From: Bacteroidota bacterium
Lineage (GTDB): Bacteria > Bacteroidota > Bacteroidia > Flavobacteriales_D > Crocinitomicaceae
NCBI GenBank assembly: GCA_016192075.1
Contig: JACPUU010000016.1
Span: forward strand, 62,001 to 126,000
Length of the DNA: 64,000 bases
Direction of reading: 5' to 3'
Every line of letters starts with the position of its first letter. Position 1 is the stretch's first letter. Both the position numbers and the translations under genes were made by a program. The notes under the pieces were generated by a model that made no database searches, was not told the DNA's origin, and saw only the letters and a program-made list of their open reading frames with translations. Positions 18,619-26,958 of this stretch are shown one piece after another.

Positions 18619-19581
18619 ATGAGAAAGATTTTATCTTTTTTAATCTGTTATTCAGTTGTCTCAATTGCAGTAGCTCAGCAGGATAAACAGTACACCCATT
18701 TTATGTTCGACCGCATGTCTTTTAACCCTGCATCAACAGGTTTTAAAGGATATTGTGGAACGTTAATTTATCGTAACCAGTGGGACAGGGTACAGGATGC
18801 ACCAAATTCAACATTGCTGAACCTGCAGGGAAATATTCCTAAAATCAGCAGCGGTGTCGGACTTTCTTTCACCAATGATGCAATCGGTTTTCAGCGTAAC
18901 AACATCGTTCAATTGTGTTATGCCCGTCACATTCCGACCAACTACGGTATTTTCAGTGCAGGAGCTTCACTTGGTATCGTAAACGTAGGTTTTTCGCCAA
19001 TGTGGGTGCCGCCAACCAATGTTTTTGATTCCAACCTTCCGGCTGCAACTGCAGGTACAGGGTTTGACATGAACTTTGGATTATACTGGCATGCAACAGG
19101 TTCTTACCCTTATTACGTAGGTATTTCTGCGACACACATCCTGCCTCCAACTATTCAGGCTGTAAATTATTCAGTAGCCAGACATTATTATATTATTGCC
19201 GGTTATGATTATGACCTGGGATATCAGTTGGGAACTCAAAACAAACTTTTGTTAAAACCATCTATCCTGGTTAAAGCTGATGGTGCAACGGCTATTTTTG
19301 ACGTTAACCTGATGGCTGAATATTACCTGAGTACTGCTGCTTACCTGTGGGGCGGCGTTTCATACCGTATGTCTGACGGTATTCCAATTATGCTGGGGTA
19401 CGGTTTTGCACCGCGCAATGAACCAAGCAAAAACTGGCTGAAATTCGGTTACTCATTTGATATTATGACAAACGCATTAAATCCTTACGGAAAAGGAACG
19501 CATGAGCTGATGCTTAATTATTGTATGTTCCCTCCTCCTCCGGTAGTTGCGCGACACGGTAACCCTTTTATTTTACAGTAG
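18619..19581 (+). CDS. PorP/SprF family type IX secretion system membrane protein
   Basis: 320 residues with signal peptide MRKILSFLICYSVVSIAVAQ, then QQDKQYTHFMFDRMSFNPASTGF, the PorP/SprF N-terminal signature. The remainder is predicted beta-barrel, with YYHATGSYPYYVGISATHILPP-type strands and a C-terminus rich in aromatic/Gly strands (FKFGYSFDIM). The family sits in the outer membrane; PorP works with the GldK/GldN ring and SprF is needed to secrete SprB. I prefer ATG 18619 over the in-frame GTG at 18601 because it begins directly at the signal peptide. It heads the T9SS core cluster; gldK follows after 104 bases. Confidence 0.9.
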   Translation: MRKILSFLICYSVVSIAVAQQDKQYTHFMFDRMSFNPASTGFKGYCGTLIYRNQWDRVQDAPNSTLLNLQGNIPKISSGVGLSFTNDAIGFQRNNIVQLCYARHIPTNYGIFSAGASLGIVNVGFSPMWVPPTNVFDSNLPAATAGTGFDMNFGLYWHATGSYPYYVGISATHILPPTIQAVNYSVARHYYIIAGYDYDLGYQLGTQNKLLLKPSILVKADGATAIFDVNLMAEYYLSTAAYLWGGVSYRMSDGIPIMLGYGFAPRNEPSKNWLKFGYSFDIMTNALNPYGKGTHELMLNYCMFPPPPVVARHGNPFILQ

Positions 19582-19685
19582 CAAAAAATAATTTGTAACC
19601 AAATCATAAGATTCGCGTTAAAAAGAAACCTAAACCTAAGTCCTGATAGTCGTAAATAAAAGATTGGTAGAAAAAACAAGGTAGC

Positions 19686-21317
19686 ATGAAAAAATTATTG
19701 TTTTTGGTAGTTGTAGGAATTGCAGCGGTTTTTACTGCGTGTGATTCCGGGACCGGTCACCTGACCGGAGTGCAGGGAAGACGAGTTTATTACCCCGAGA
19801 TTCCGCTGGGAATGGTTTACATTCCTTCGGGGTCATATACCATGGGTAATGGCGATCAGGATGTTCCATTCCTTCATCAGGCACGGTCAAAAGTCGTTTC
19901 AATTCCGGCTTTTTACATGGATCAGACAGAGATCACAAACAATGAGTACCGTGAGTTTGTGTACTGGGTAAGAGATTCCATTATGCTTGAAAAAGTGTAT
20001 GCAAATGCACCAAATGCAAGCTGGACCAATAACATGGGGAATAACATTCAGCCTACGCTGGAACCTGGTGTTCTTGCAGACATGTTAAGTTACCCTGACA
20101 TTTATTACGATGAAACACAACAGGCCTGGGTTTCTTTTGATCCAAACGATCCGTATTCATCTTCTGGTTTAAGTGAGCAGCAAATGCGTCAGTTATTCCC
20201 GCTTTCATGGAAAATGCGCGGTATTAAAGATGAGCAGATCATACCGTTGATTTCTGATATGTACCTGAGACCAAATGAAAGATGGTACAAAAGACGTGAG
20301 ATTGATACCCGTAAACTGAACTTCCGTTATTACTGGATTGATCTTCCTGAAGCTGCTAAAAAAGGCCGTGTAAACATTGTACGGAATGGATATGACAACC
20401 AAGGTAACTACACCAACCCAAATCTTGAACCACAGCACCGTGATCTGAAAAATCCGGAGCATCCGTTTACCGGAGAACCGGTTGGTCAGGATCTGGATCA
20501 GGGGTATTTCAACAAAAAAGGACAAAACAATGCCATTCGTTCACACGAAGATCGCAGCCGTTTTATTATTCAGGAAGAAATCAACGTTTATCCTGACACC
20601 TTGTGCTGGGTACGTGACTTTACCTATTCCTTTAATGATCCAATGACCAACATGTATTTCTGGCACCCGGCTTATGATAACTATCCGGTTATCGGAATTA
20701 CCTGGGTTCAGGCACGTGCTTTCTGCGTGTGGAGAACTCAAAAGCTCAACAACTGGCTTGAAGGTATGGGAGCTTTGTGGGTACAGGATTTCCGTCTTCC
20801 GACAGAAGGAGAATGGGAATACGGTGCTCGCGGTGATCTGAAAGACAGCCCTTATCCATGGGGAGGTCCTTATATCCGTAACTCAGCAGGCTGTATGCTT
20901 GGTAACTTTAAACCAATGCGCGGACGTTATTTTGATGACGGTGGATTTTATCCGGTAAAAGCATATTCTTACAACCCGAATGGTTATGGGCTGTATTGCA
21001 TGGCTGGTAACGTGGCTGAGTGGACTGAAACAGCTTACGATGAGTCAGTTTACGAATTCTCACACGATTTGAGCCCTGAATACAGATATTATGCAATGGA
21101 TTGGGATCCACCTTCGATGAAACGTAAAGTTATCCGCGGTGGTTCATGGAAAGATATCGGGTTCTATTTGCAAACAAGTTCAAGAACTTATGAATACCAG
21201 GATACATCAAAATCGTATATCGGATTCAGATGCGTTCAAAGTCATATCGGTCGTGGTGGTAGAGACTTCTCAAGAGAAGGAGGAGAGGAGTTAAGATCTG
21301 ATATCGAGTTAAGATAA
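19686..21317 (+). CDS. gldK: Gliding motility / T9SS lipoprotein GldK (PorK)
   Basis: 543 residues. Lipoprotein signal with Cys19 (AAVFTACDSG). The mature protein has the formylglycine-generating-enzyme-like (SUMF1/FGE) fold: GMVYIPSGSYTMGNGD, DQTEITNNEYREFVYWVRDS, ITWVQARAFCVWRTQ, FRLPTEGEWEYGARG, NGYGLYCMAGNVAEWTE and VIRGGSWKDIGFYLQ, ending in FRCVQSHIGR. In GldK this fold is used structurally: with GldN it forms a large ring attached to the inner leaflet of the outer membrane. It is the first of the gldK-L-M-N run, with short spacers of 55, 68 and 20 bases. Confidence 0.97.
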   Translation: MKKLLFLVVVGIAAVFTACDSGTGHLTGVQGRRVYYPEIPLGMVYIPSGSYTMGNGDQDVPFLHQARSKVVSIPAFYMDQTEITNNEYREFVYWVRDSIMLEKVYANAPNASWTNNMGNNIQPTLEPGVLADMLSYPDIYYDETQQAWVSFDPNDPYSSSGLSEQQMRQLFPLSWKMRGIKDEQIIPLISDMYLRPNERWYKRREIDTRKLNFRYYWIDLPEAAKKGRVNIVRNGYDNQGNYTNPNLEPQHRDLKNPEHPFTGEPVGQDLDQGYFNKKGQNNAIRSHEDRSRFIIQEEINVYPDTLCWVRDFTYSFNDPMTNMYFWHPAYDNYPVIGITWVQARAFCVWRTQKLNNWLEGMGALWVQDFRLPTEGEWEYGARGDLKDSPYPWGGPYIRNSAGCMLGNFKPMRGRYFDDGGFYPVKAYSYNPNGYGLYCMAGNVAEWTETAYDESVYEFSHDLSPEYRYYAMDWDPPSMKRKVIRGGSWKDIGFYLQTSSRTYEYQDTSKSYIGFRCVQSHIGRGGRDFSREGGEELRSDIELR

Positions 21318-21372
21318 ACCAGTAAATTATAAACCAAATAAATAAATGTTTAACTAATAAAGCAAGGAAACT

Positions 21373-22203
21373 ATGAGACCAGGAACCAAAAAATGGAAGT
21401 TATTTATGGCAAAGCTGTACGGTATTGGTGCAGCAGTTGTAATCGTTGGTGCGATGTTTAAAATCATGCACTGGCCAGGTGCGGGTGCGATGCTTGTAGG
21501 TGGATTGAGTACAGAAGCCGTAATTTTCTTTTTCTCCGCATTCGAACCACTTCATGAAGATCCGAAATGGGAGCTTGTTTATCCTGAATTAGCATTAGCA
21601 CATGATGAAGAATTTGATCTTCATGCTTACATTGATGAAAAAGGTGCATCCGGCGGTCATGGCGGAGGTGGTTCAGTTACCGGAATCACTGAGAAATTTG
21701 ACAGCCTGCTCGAAGAAGCAAAAATTGATGCTGAACTCTTAAATCGTTTGGGTGACGGAATCCGTACATTGAGCGATAACGCTGAAGGGTTAAAAGCAGT
21801 TTCAGGAGCAGCAGCTGCTACTGATTCGTATGTTGCAAGCCTTGAAGGAGCTTCAAAACAAGTTAAAAACCTGTCAGCTAACTATGAAAAAGCATCTGAG
21901 TCATTACTTGGATTGACTTCATCAAGCGAAGAAGGTGCTTCTTTTGGAGAACAACTTCAGAAAGTATCAACTAACCTGGCAGCTCTGAACAATGTTTATG
22001 AGCTTCAATTGAAAGGTTCTTCGGCTCACCTTGAGTCAACAGAAAAATTCCAGGCTGGTGTACTTGAAATGATGGAAAATCTGAACGCATCAATTCAGGA
22101 TACTAAGACTTACAAAGAAAATATGGCCATGTTGTCTCGTAACCTGACAGACCTCAACCAGGTTTATGGAAATATGCTTAAAGCTATGACTATTACCAGA
22201 TAA
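21373..22203 (+). CDS. gldL: Gliding motility / T9SS motor protein GldL
   Basis: 276 residues, an inner-membrane protein with two N-terminal transmembrane helices (about 15-32 and 38-56) and a cytoplasmic, mostly helical C-terminal domain. The membrane segment contains FKIMHWPGAGAMLVGGLSTEAVIFFFSAFEP; Glu48 and Glu58 correspond to the helix-2 glutamates reported as essential for proton-driven rotation in Flavobacterium GldL (Glu49, Glu59). GldL forms a pentamer around two GldM helices and converts the proton gradient into torque. The Gly/His/Ser-rich stretch near residue 95 is a linker. It lies between gldK and gldM. Confidence 0.97.
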   Translation: MRPGTKKWKLFMAKLYGIGAAVVIVGAMFKIMHWPGAGAMLVGGLSTEAVIFFFSAFEPLHEDPKWELVYPELALAHDEEFDLHAYIDEKGASGGHGGGGSVTGITEKFDSLLEEAKIDAELLNRLGDGIRTLSDNAEGLKAVSGAAAATDSYVASLEGASKQVKNLSANYEKASESLLGLTSSSEEGASFGEQLQKVSTNLAALNNVYELQLKGSSAHLESTEKFQAGVLEMMENLNASIQDTKTYKENMAMLSRNLTDLNQVYGNMLKAMTITR

Positions 22204-22271
22204 GTAATTCTGTTACTTTCTGAAAAAAAGGAATTAATTAGTTGTCTAACTAAAAAAAAACTTAAATAATC

Positions 22272-23990
22272 ATGGCAGGAGGAAAAGAAACCCCTAGGCA
22301 GAAGATGATCGGTATGATGTACCTTGTACTCACCGCTCTATTGGCTCTTAACGTTTCGAAGCAGATTGTCGCTGCGTTCGTTACGCTGAATGACAAACTT
22401 GACGCATCAGCAACCATCATTAATAATAAGAATGAGGATACGCATGCAGAGTTTGATAAAAAAAGGGCTGCATTACAGGCGACAAAAGGAGACATGAAAC
22501 TCTTCGAATTGTGGCAGGGTAAAGCAACCGAACTGAAGGCAGAAACGGCACTTATTGTCGGTTATCTCTTAGGTGAATGCAATGAAATGATCAAAACCGC
22601 TGAAGGTGTTGACTGGATTGAAGAGAAGGATGAAGCGGGAAATATCGTTAAATTAAAACCATTGATGGAAATCAACGGGATGGATAACTACGATATTCCA
22701 ACCAACATGTTTGTAGGGGGAAACCCAAACAGCCCTGTTGAACGCGGTTTGACGATTCGTACAAAAATTCATGAGTATCGGGATAAAGTAGCCGGAATGA
22801 TGGCTACTTATACGCAGGGAAAAGATAAAAACTGGTCATTCACTGCACCTGCAGATGAAAGTGGACTGGCTGAAGCGTTGAAAACCTGTAATCCGGCTGA
22901 TACAGCTAAGATTGCTCAGTTTTATCGCGCATTAACCTTGCCTGAAAAACTGCACGCGCATGAAGATGGTGAAGAAGATATGCCATGGCCGTCTGTAATT
23001 TTTGACCACGCTCCTATTGTTGCAGCAGCAGCGATGTTTACATCACTGAAACTGGACGTTAAGAATGCTGAGTCAATGGCTACAGAATATATGCTTGGTA
23101 AAATTGAAGCACCGGTATTTAACTTTAACAAAATTGAACCACTTGCTTTTGCCCGTACAGGGTATATTAACCAGGGTGATTCATTGGATTTGAGTGTTAT
23201 GATTGCTGCATACGATTCAAATGAGGTATCTAAGATCAGATATGGCGTTGATGCTGACACAGCAAACGAAGCAAACTGGAAAGAAGTTTCCGGTAAAATT
23301 GGTTTACATGGCTCTTCTCCTGGGTTGCACAAAGTAAAAGGTGTAATCGGTGTTAAAGAAAAAGGAGAGCTTGCATGGAAACCGTGGGATTTTACATTCA
23401 CTGTTGGTCAGCCAATGGGTGTTGTAGCGCAGCCTGAACTTCGTGTTCTCTATTGGGGATATGATAACAAGGTTGAAGGTACAGCTTCAGGGTATGATCC
23501 AAGTTCTGTAACCCTTTCAGGAAGCGGCTGTAGCCTTTCTTCAAAAGGAAACGGTGCATACATTGCAAAAGTAGATCGTGGAACACGAACTGCCAAAATC
23601 AGTGTAAGTGCTAAAAAAGATGATGGAACTTCAGTAAGCCTTGGATCATTTGATTTTGTTTGTAAACCAATGCCACCAGCTGAGATTAAATTTGCAGGTG
23701 TAAAAAGTGGTGAGTCTATTCAGTACACCGCTGCCAGAGGAACAAGCAAAGTAACCGTAGGTATTGACCCTTCAAGTCCGTTACAGGCAGTAAATTATAC
23801 TGTAACCGGTGGAAGTGTTTATGTAAGCGGAATTCCGGGTGAAGGAAAGATTGGTGCTGGTGGATCTTTGGATTCAAAAGCAACAGGTTTGATTAATCAG
23901 TCAAAAGGAAAAACAATAATTTTTGAGGTTAATTACAAAGGACCAGACGGCGTAGGTCGTATTGGAACGATGACTTGTAAAGTGAAGTAG
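22272..23990 (+). CDS. gldM: Gliding motility / T9SS motor shaft protein GldM
   Basis: 572 residues. A short cytoplasmic start (MAGGKETPRQKM) leads into a single transmembrane helix (about 13-35, IGMMYLVLTALLALNVSKQIVAAF) and then a long periplasmic part of four domains. The N-terminal Arg9 that pairs with the GldL glutamate is present. Family landmarks include DNYDIPTNMFVGGNP, FDHAPIVAAAAMFTSLKLDVKNAE, YINQGDSLDLSVMIAAYDS and QPMGVVAQPELRVLYWGYDN. GldM spans the periplasm from the GldL pentamer to the GldK/GldN ring. A second, diverged copy lies downstream of gldN. Confidence 0.97.
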   Translation: MAGGKETPRQKMIGMMYLVLTALLALNVSKQIVAAFVTLNDKLDASATIINNKNEDTHAEFDKKRAALQATKGDMKLFELWQGKATELKAETALIVGYLLGECNEMIKTAEGVDWIEEKDEAGNIVKLKPLMEINGMDNYDIPTNMFVGGNPNSPVERGLTIRTKIHEYRDKVAGMMATYTQGKDKNWSFTAPADESGLAEALKTCNPADTAKIAQFYRALTLPEKLHAHEDGEEDMPWPSVIFDHAPIVAAAAMFTSLKLDVKNAESMATEYMLGKIEAPVFNFNKIEPLAFARTGYINQGDSLDLSVMIAAYDSNEVSKIRYGVDADTANEANWKEVSGKIGLHGSSPGLHKVKGVIGVKEKGELAWKPWDFTFTVGQPMGVVAQPELRVLYWGYDNKVEGTASGYDPSSVTLSGSGCSLSSKGNGAYIAKVDRGTRTAKISVSAKKDDGTSVSLGSFDFVCKPMPPAEIKFAGVKSGESIQYTAARGTSKVTVGIDPSSPLQAVNYTVTGGSVYVSGIPGEGKIGAGGSLDSKATGLINQSKGKTIIFEVNYKGPDGVGRIGTMTCKVK

Positions 23991-24010
23991 GCGAATTAAA
24001 AAGTAGCGTT

Positions 24011-25036
24011 ATGAAAAAGGTGATTTTATCTTTAGTGGTGTTGACACTGTGTGTTGTGGGAAGAACTCAGGATATCAGGGGGCCTATTGCCAATCCTGCT
24101 CCTGGTGTATTGGATGGAGTTTATGTGCAGGAACACATTCCGACTAAAAAGGTTGTTCCGTACGAATATGTACGTGAAGCCGACGTAGCCTGGTCTAAAC
24201 GTGTTTGGCGTGTTATTGACCTCAGGGAGAAATTCAACCACCCGTTGTATTATCCGCTGGATGATATACGTCTTGACGCAACCGGTGATGATTTTGTCTG
24301 GAAAAGAAATCCAACAAGATGGAGTCTCTGGACAATCATTCGTTACCATGTATTCACCGGTGATTTAACAGCCTATTCACCCTATGACCCTGATTGGTAT
24401 GACTGGAAAGACGGAGATTTATTCAAATATCCGATCACTTCTGATAAATACGGTTTAGGGCCTGGTGGAACGTTTTACACCGATTCACTTTTCCGTGACT
24501 TTTTGAAAGCAGGTTATTTTGGAGAAACAGATATGTCAGGCGGACTCGTTTCCATGAAAAGTCAGTTGTATCCTGATGAGGATTCAATTGATGCAGCTGG
24601 TAACGTAGTTTATTTTGAGCGTGACTATAACTGGTATCTTTCAAAAGACATTGTACAATACAGAATTAAAGAAGATTGGTTCTTTGATAAAGAGCGTTCA
24701 GTACTTGATGTAAGAATTATCGGAATTTGTCCGGTGACTTACAAAAGAGATGAATCAGGAAATATCAGCGGATTCAATGAACTTTTCTGGTTGTATTTCC
24801 CTGAGTGCCGTTATGTGTTCCAGAACTTCTTTGTTCAGAACAAGGATAACGATGCCCAACGGATGTCATTTGATGACTTGTTCTGGAAACGTATGTTCCA
24901 AAGCTACATTGTAAAATCATCGAATATCTATGATCGTGAAATTGACAGCTACAAAGCAGGGGTTGATGCCTTGCTTGAGTCTGAAAAAATCAAAGAAGAT
25001 ATTTTCATCTTTGAACACGATCTCTGGAATTTCTAA
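24011..25036 (+). CDS. gldN: Gliding motility / T9SS ring protein GldN (PorN)
   Basis: 341 residues with a signal peptide (KKVILSLVVLTLCVVGRTQ). The family core is present: VVPYEYVREADVAWSKRVWRVIDLREKFNHPLYYP at about 50-84, then WSLWTIIRYHVF, SKDIVQYRIKEDWFFDKERSVLDVRIIGICPV and ELFWLYFPECRYVFQ, ending in SYIVKSSNIYDREIDSYK. GldN is periplasmic and forms the T9SS ring with GldK. It starts 20 bases after gldM, so they share a transcript; a strong terminator follows. Confidence 0.97.
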   Translation: MKKVILSLVVLTLCVVGRTQDIRGPIANPAPGVLDGVYVQEHIPTKKVVPYEYVREADVAWSKRVWRVIDLREKFNHPLYYPLDDIRLDATGDDFVWKRNPTRWSLWTIIRYHVFTGDLTAYSPYDPDWYDWKDGDLFKYPITSDKYGLGPGGTFYTDSLFRDFLKAGYFGETDMSGGLVSMKSQLYPDEDSIDAAGNVVYFERDYNWYLSKDIVQYRIKEDWFFDKERSVLDVRIIGICPVTYKRDESGNISGFNELFWLYFPECRYVFQNFFVQNKDNDAQRMSFDDLFWKRMFQSYIVKSSNIYDREIDSYKAGVDALLESEKIKEDIFIFEHDLWNF

Positions 25037-25055
25037 GATTTAAATTTTTATTCAG

Positions 25056-25090
25056 AAGAGGCTGCCCAAAAAGGCAGCCTCTTTTTTTTG
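25056..25090 (+). terminator. Terminator after gldN
   Basis: The stem AAGAGGCTGCC (25056-25066) pairs perfectly with GGCAGCCTCTT (25073-25083), loop CAAAAA, then a T run to about 25089. It separates gldN from the second gldM. Confidence 0.92.
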
Positions 25091-25162
25091 TCGGATTTTT
25101 CCGGTTACTTTTTTTCCAAACCGAATTCTCAGGGTATAAAAACAATTAAAACCAAGGAATTT

Positions 25163-26878
25163 ATGGCAGGAGGAAAAGAAACACCCAGACAAAAGATGAT
25201 CGGAATGATGTACTTAGTCTTAACAGCATTGCTGGCACTAAATGTCTCTAAACAGATTGTGGCCGCATTCATAACGCTGAATGATAAAATAGATCGGAGT
25301 GCTTCAGGCATTGATGATCAGATTGAAGGAACGTATATGCGTTTTGATCAGAAAGGAGCAACGCTTCAGGCACAGCACGAAAACATGGACGACTTTAATT
25401 TGTGGAATGAAAAAGCGCTTGATCTCAGAAAGTCAAGCAAAGAAGTGATCAGCTTTTTACTTTCTGAATGCAATGAAATGATAAAATTAGCTGAGGGCGA
25501 AGATTGGATTGAGGAACAGGATGACGATGGAAACATTACCAAACTGAGATCACTTGATAAGATTGAGAATATGGATGATTATGACATTCCAACCAATCTT
25601 TTTGTGGGTGGAAACCCTGAAAAACCGGGTGAAAGAGGAATGGCACTGGTAGAAAAAATTCACGGGTACCGCAATCACATCAGTGAAATAATGGCCACCT
25701 ACACAACCGGACAAAAATCATGGTCATTTAAAGCACCTGAAAAGCCAGGGCAATTGTCGCAGGCTTTGTTGTCCGCTAATCCTGCTGATACAGCTATTAT
25801 AAGCCGTTTCTACAAATCGCTGACACTTCCTGAAGTACTGCATGTGCATGGCGAAGAGGGAGAATTGCCGTGGGTTTCGGTAACGTTTGATCATGCCCCA
25901 ATTGTGGCAGCAGCTGCTATGTTCACCTCGTTGAAACTGGATATTAAAAGTGCGCAGGCCTTGTCTGCAGAATACATGCTGGCAAAAATTGACGTGACCC
26001 CGTTTAATTTTAACAAGATTGATCCAATGGCCATTGCAAATACAGCCTACATTAACCAGGGCGATTCACTTCAGCTGAATGTGATGATTGCAGCGTATGA
26101 TTCAACCAGCATTACCCGTGTGAGGTATGGTATTGATGCAGATACGGCAAACAAGGCAGCGTGGAAAGAAACAAACGGTGGTTTGGCATTGGATGGTGCT
26201 AAACCCGGTTTGCACCGTGTTAAAGGTGAAATTGCAGTTCGTGAAAGAGGTGAAATTGTTTGGAAACCCTGGGATTTCAGTTACACGGTAGGGCAACCCA
26301 TGGGGGTTATTGCACAGCCTGATATGCGCGTTTTGTATTGGGGTTATGACAATGTTATTGAAAGTGCTGCATCCGGTTATCCGGCAGATAAAATCAAACT
26401 TTCACCTTCGGGCTGCTCGTTGCGCTCAAATGGAAATGGAAAGTATTACGTTGATGTTGCCCGTGGAACAAGAACAGCAAGCATTTCAATCAGTGGCCTA
26501 AGAGATGACGGCAGCAGCGTAAATCTCGGAAAATTTGATTTTCAGTGTAAATCATTACCGCGCCCAACCTTGTATTTTGGAAGTGCCGAAAGTGGTGGAA
26601 GCTGCAGGCTGGTTGAGGCCCGTGCCACCAATAAAGTCCGTTTGGCGCTTGATCCATCTGTGCCGCTTACGAATGTCAAATATAAGGTTACCGGCGGTAC
26701 GCTGCGGGTTTCAGATCTTCCGGGCAGTGCAGAAATAACAGCAGACGGCGTTCTGAATCAACGCTGTAAAAACCTGATTGCCCAATCAGCCGGCAAAACA
26801 CTTTACTTTGATGTCAATTACGAAGATCCTTCCGGCATCAAGGGTATTGAATCGGGTTCCATTAAAATTCAACCCTGA
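25163..26878 (+). CDS. gldM: Second GldM paralogue (tandem duplicate)
   Basis: 571 residues, colinear with the GldM at 22272-23990 throughout. The N-terminus and membrane helix are nearly identical (MAGGKETPRQKMIGMMYLVL, including Arg9); the periplasmic part is clearly diverged, by eye a little over half identical. Conserved blocks include DDYDIPTNLFVGGNP, FDHAPIVAAAAMFTSLKLD and QPMGVIAQPDMRVLYWGYDN. I place the start at ATG 25163 by alignment with GldM; the longer frame from 25088 would begin inside terminator DNA. No second gldL or gldN accompanies it. A terminator precedes it, so it needs its own promoter. It may replace or mix with GldM in the motor shaft, perhaps changing cargo or ring partners; this is inference. 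Confidence 0.93.
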   Translation: MAGGKETPRQKMIGMMYLVLTALLALNVSKQIVAAFITLNDKIDRSASGIDDQIEGTYMRFDQKGATLQAQHENMDDFNLWNEKALDLRKSSKEVISFLLSECNEMIKLAEGEDWIEEQDDDGNITKLRSLDKIENMDDYDIPTNLFVGGNPEKPGERGMALVEKIHGYRNHISEIMATYTTGQKSWSFKAPEKPGQLSQALLSANPADTAIISRFYKSLTLPEVLHVHGEEGELPWVSVTFDHAPIVAAAAMFTSLKLDIKSAQALSAEYMLAKIDVTPFNFNKIDPMAIANTAYINQGDSLQLNVMIAAYDSTSITRVRYGIDADTANKAAWKETNGGLALDGAKPGLHRVKGEIAVRERGEIVWKPWDFSYTVGQPMGVIAQPDMRVLYWGYDNVIESAASGYPADKIKLSPSGCSLRSNGNGKYYVDVARGTRTASISISGLRDDGSSVNLGKFDFQCKSLPRPTLYFGSAESGGSCRLVEARATNKVRLALDPSVPLTNVKYKVTGGTLRVSDLPGSAEITADGVLNQRCKNLIAQSAGKTLYFDVNYEDPSGIKGIESGSIKIQP

Positions 26879-26898
26879 CCACACCTTTTGAATTAACC

Positions 26899-26929
26899 GG
26901 GCCTTCCAATTTTGGAGGGCCCTTTTTTT
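26899..26929 (+). terminator. Terminator after the second gldM
   Basis: GGGCCTTCCAA (26899-26909) pairs with TTGGAGGGCCC (26912-26922), one wobble, followed by seven T. It lies 20 bases after the stop codon. Confidence 0.88.
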
Positions 26930-26945
26930 GTTGCGGATAACTCAC

Positions 26946-26953
26946 TACCTTTG
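26946..26953 (+). promoter_or_regulatory. -7 promoter box of the ABC-F gene
   Basis: TACCTTTG matches the Bacteroidota -7 consensus TAnnTTTG. The ATG is only six bases downstream (26959), so the transcript would be leaderless or nearly so. The -33 region is the T run of the preceding terminator and matches only weakly. Confidence 0.5.
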
Positions 26954-26958
26954 CGGCC

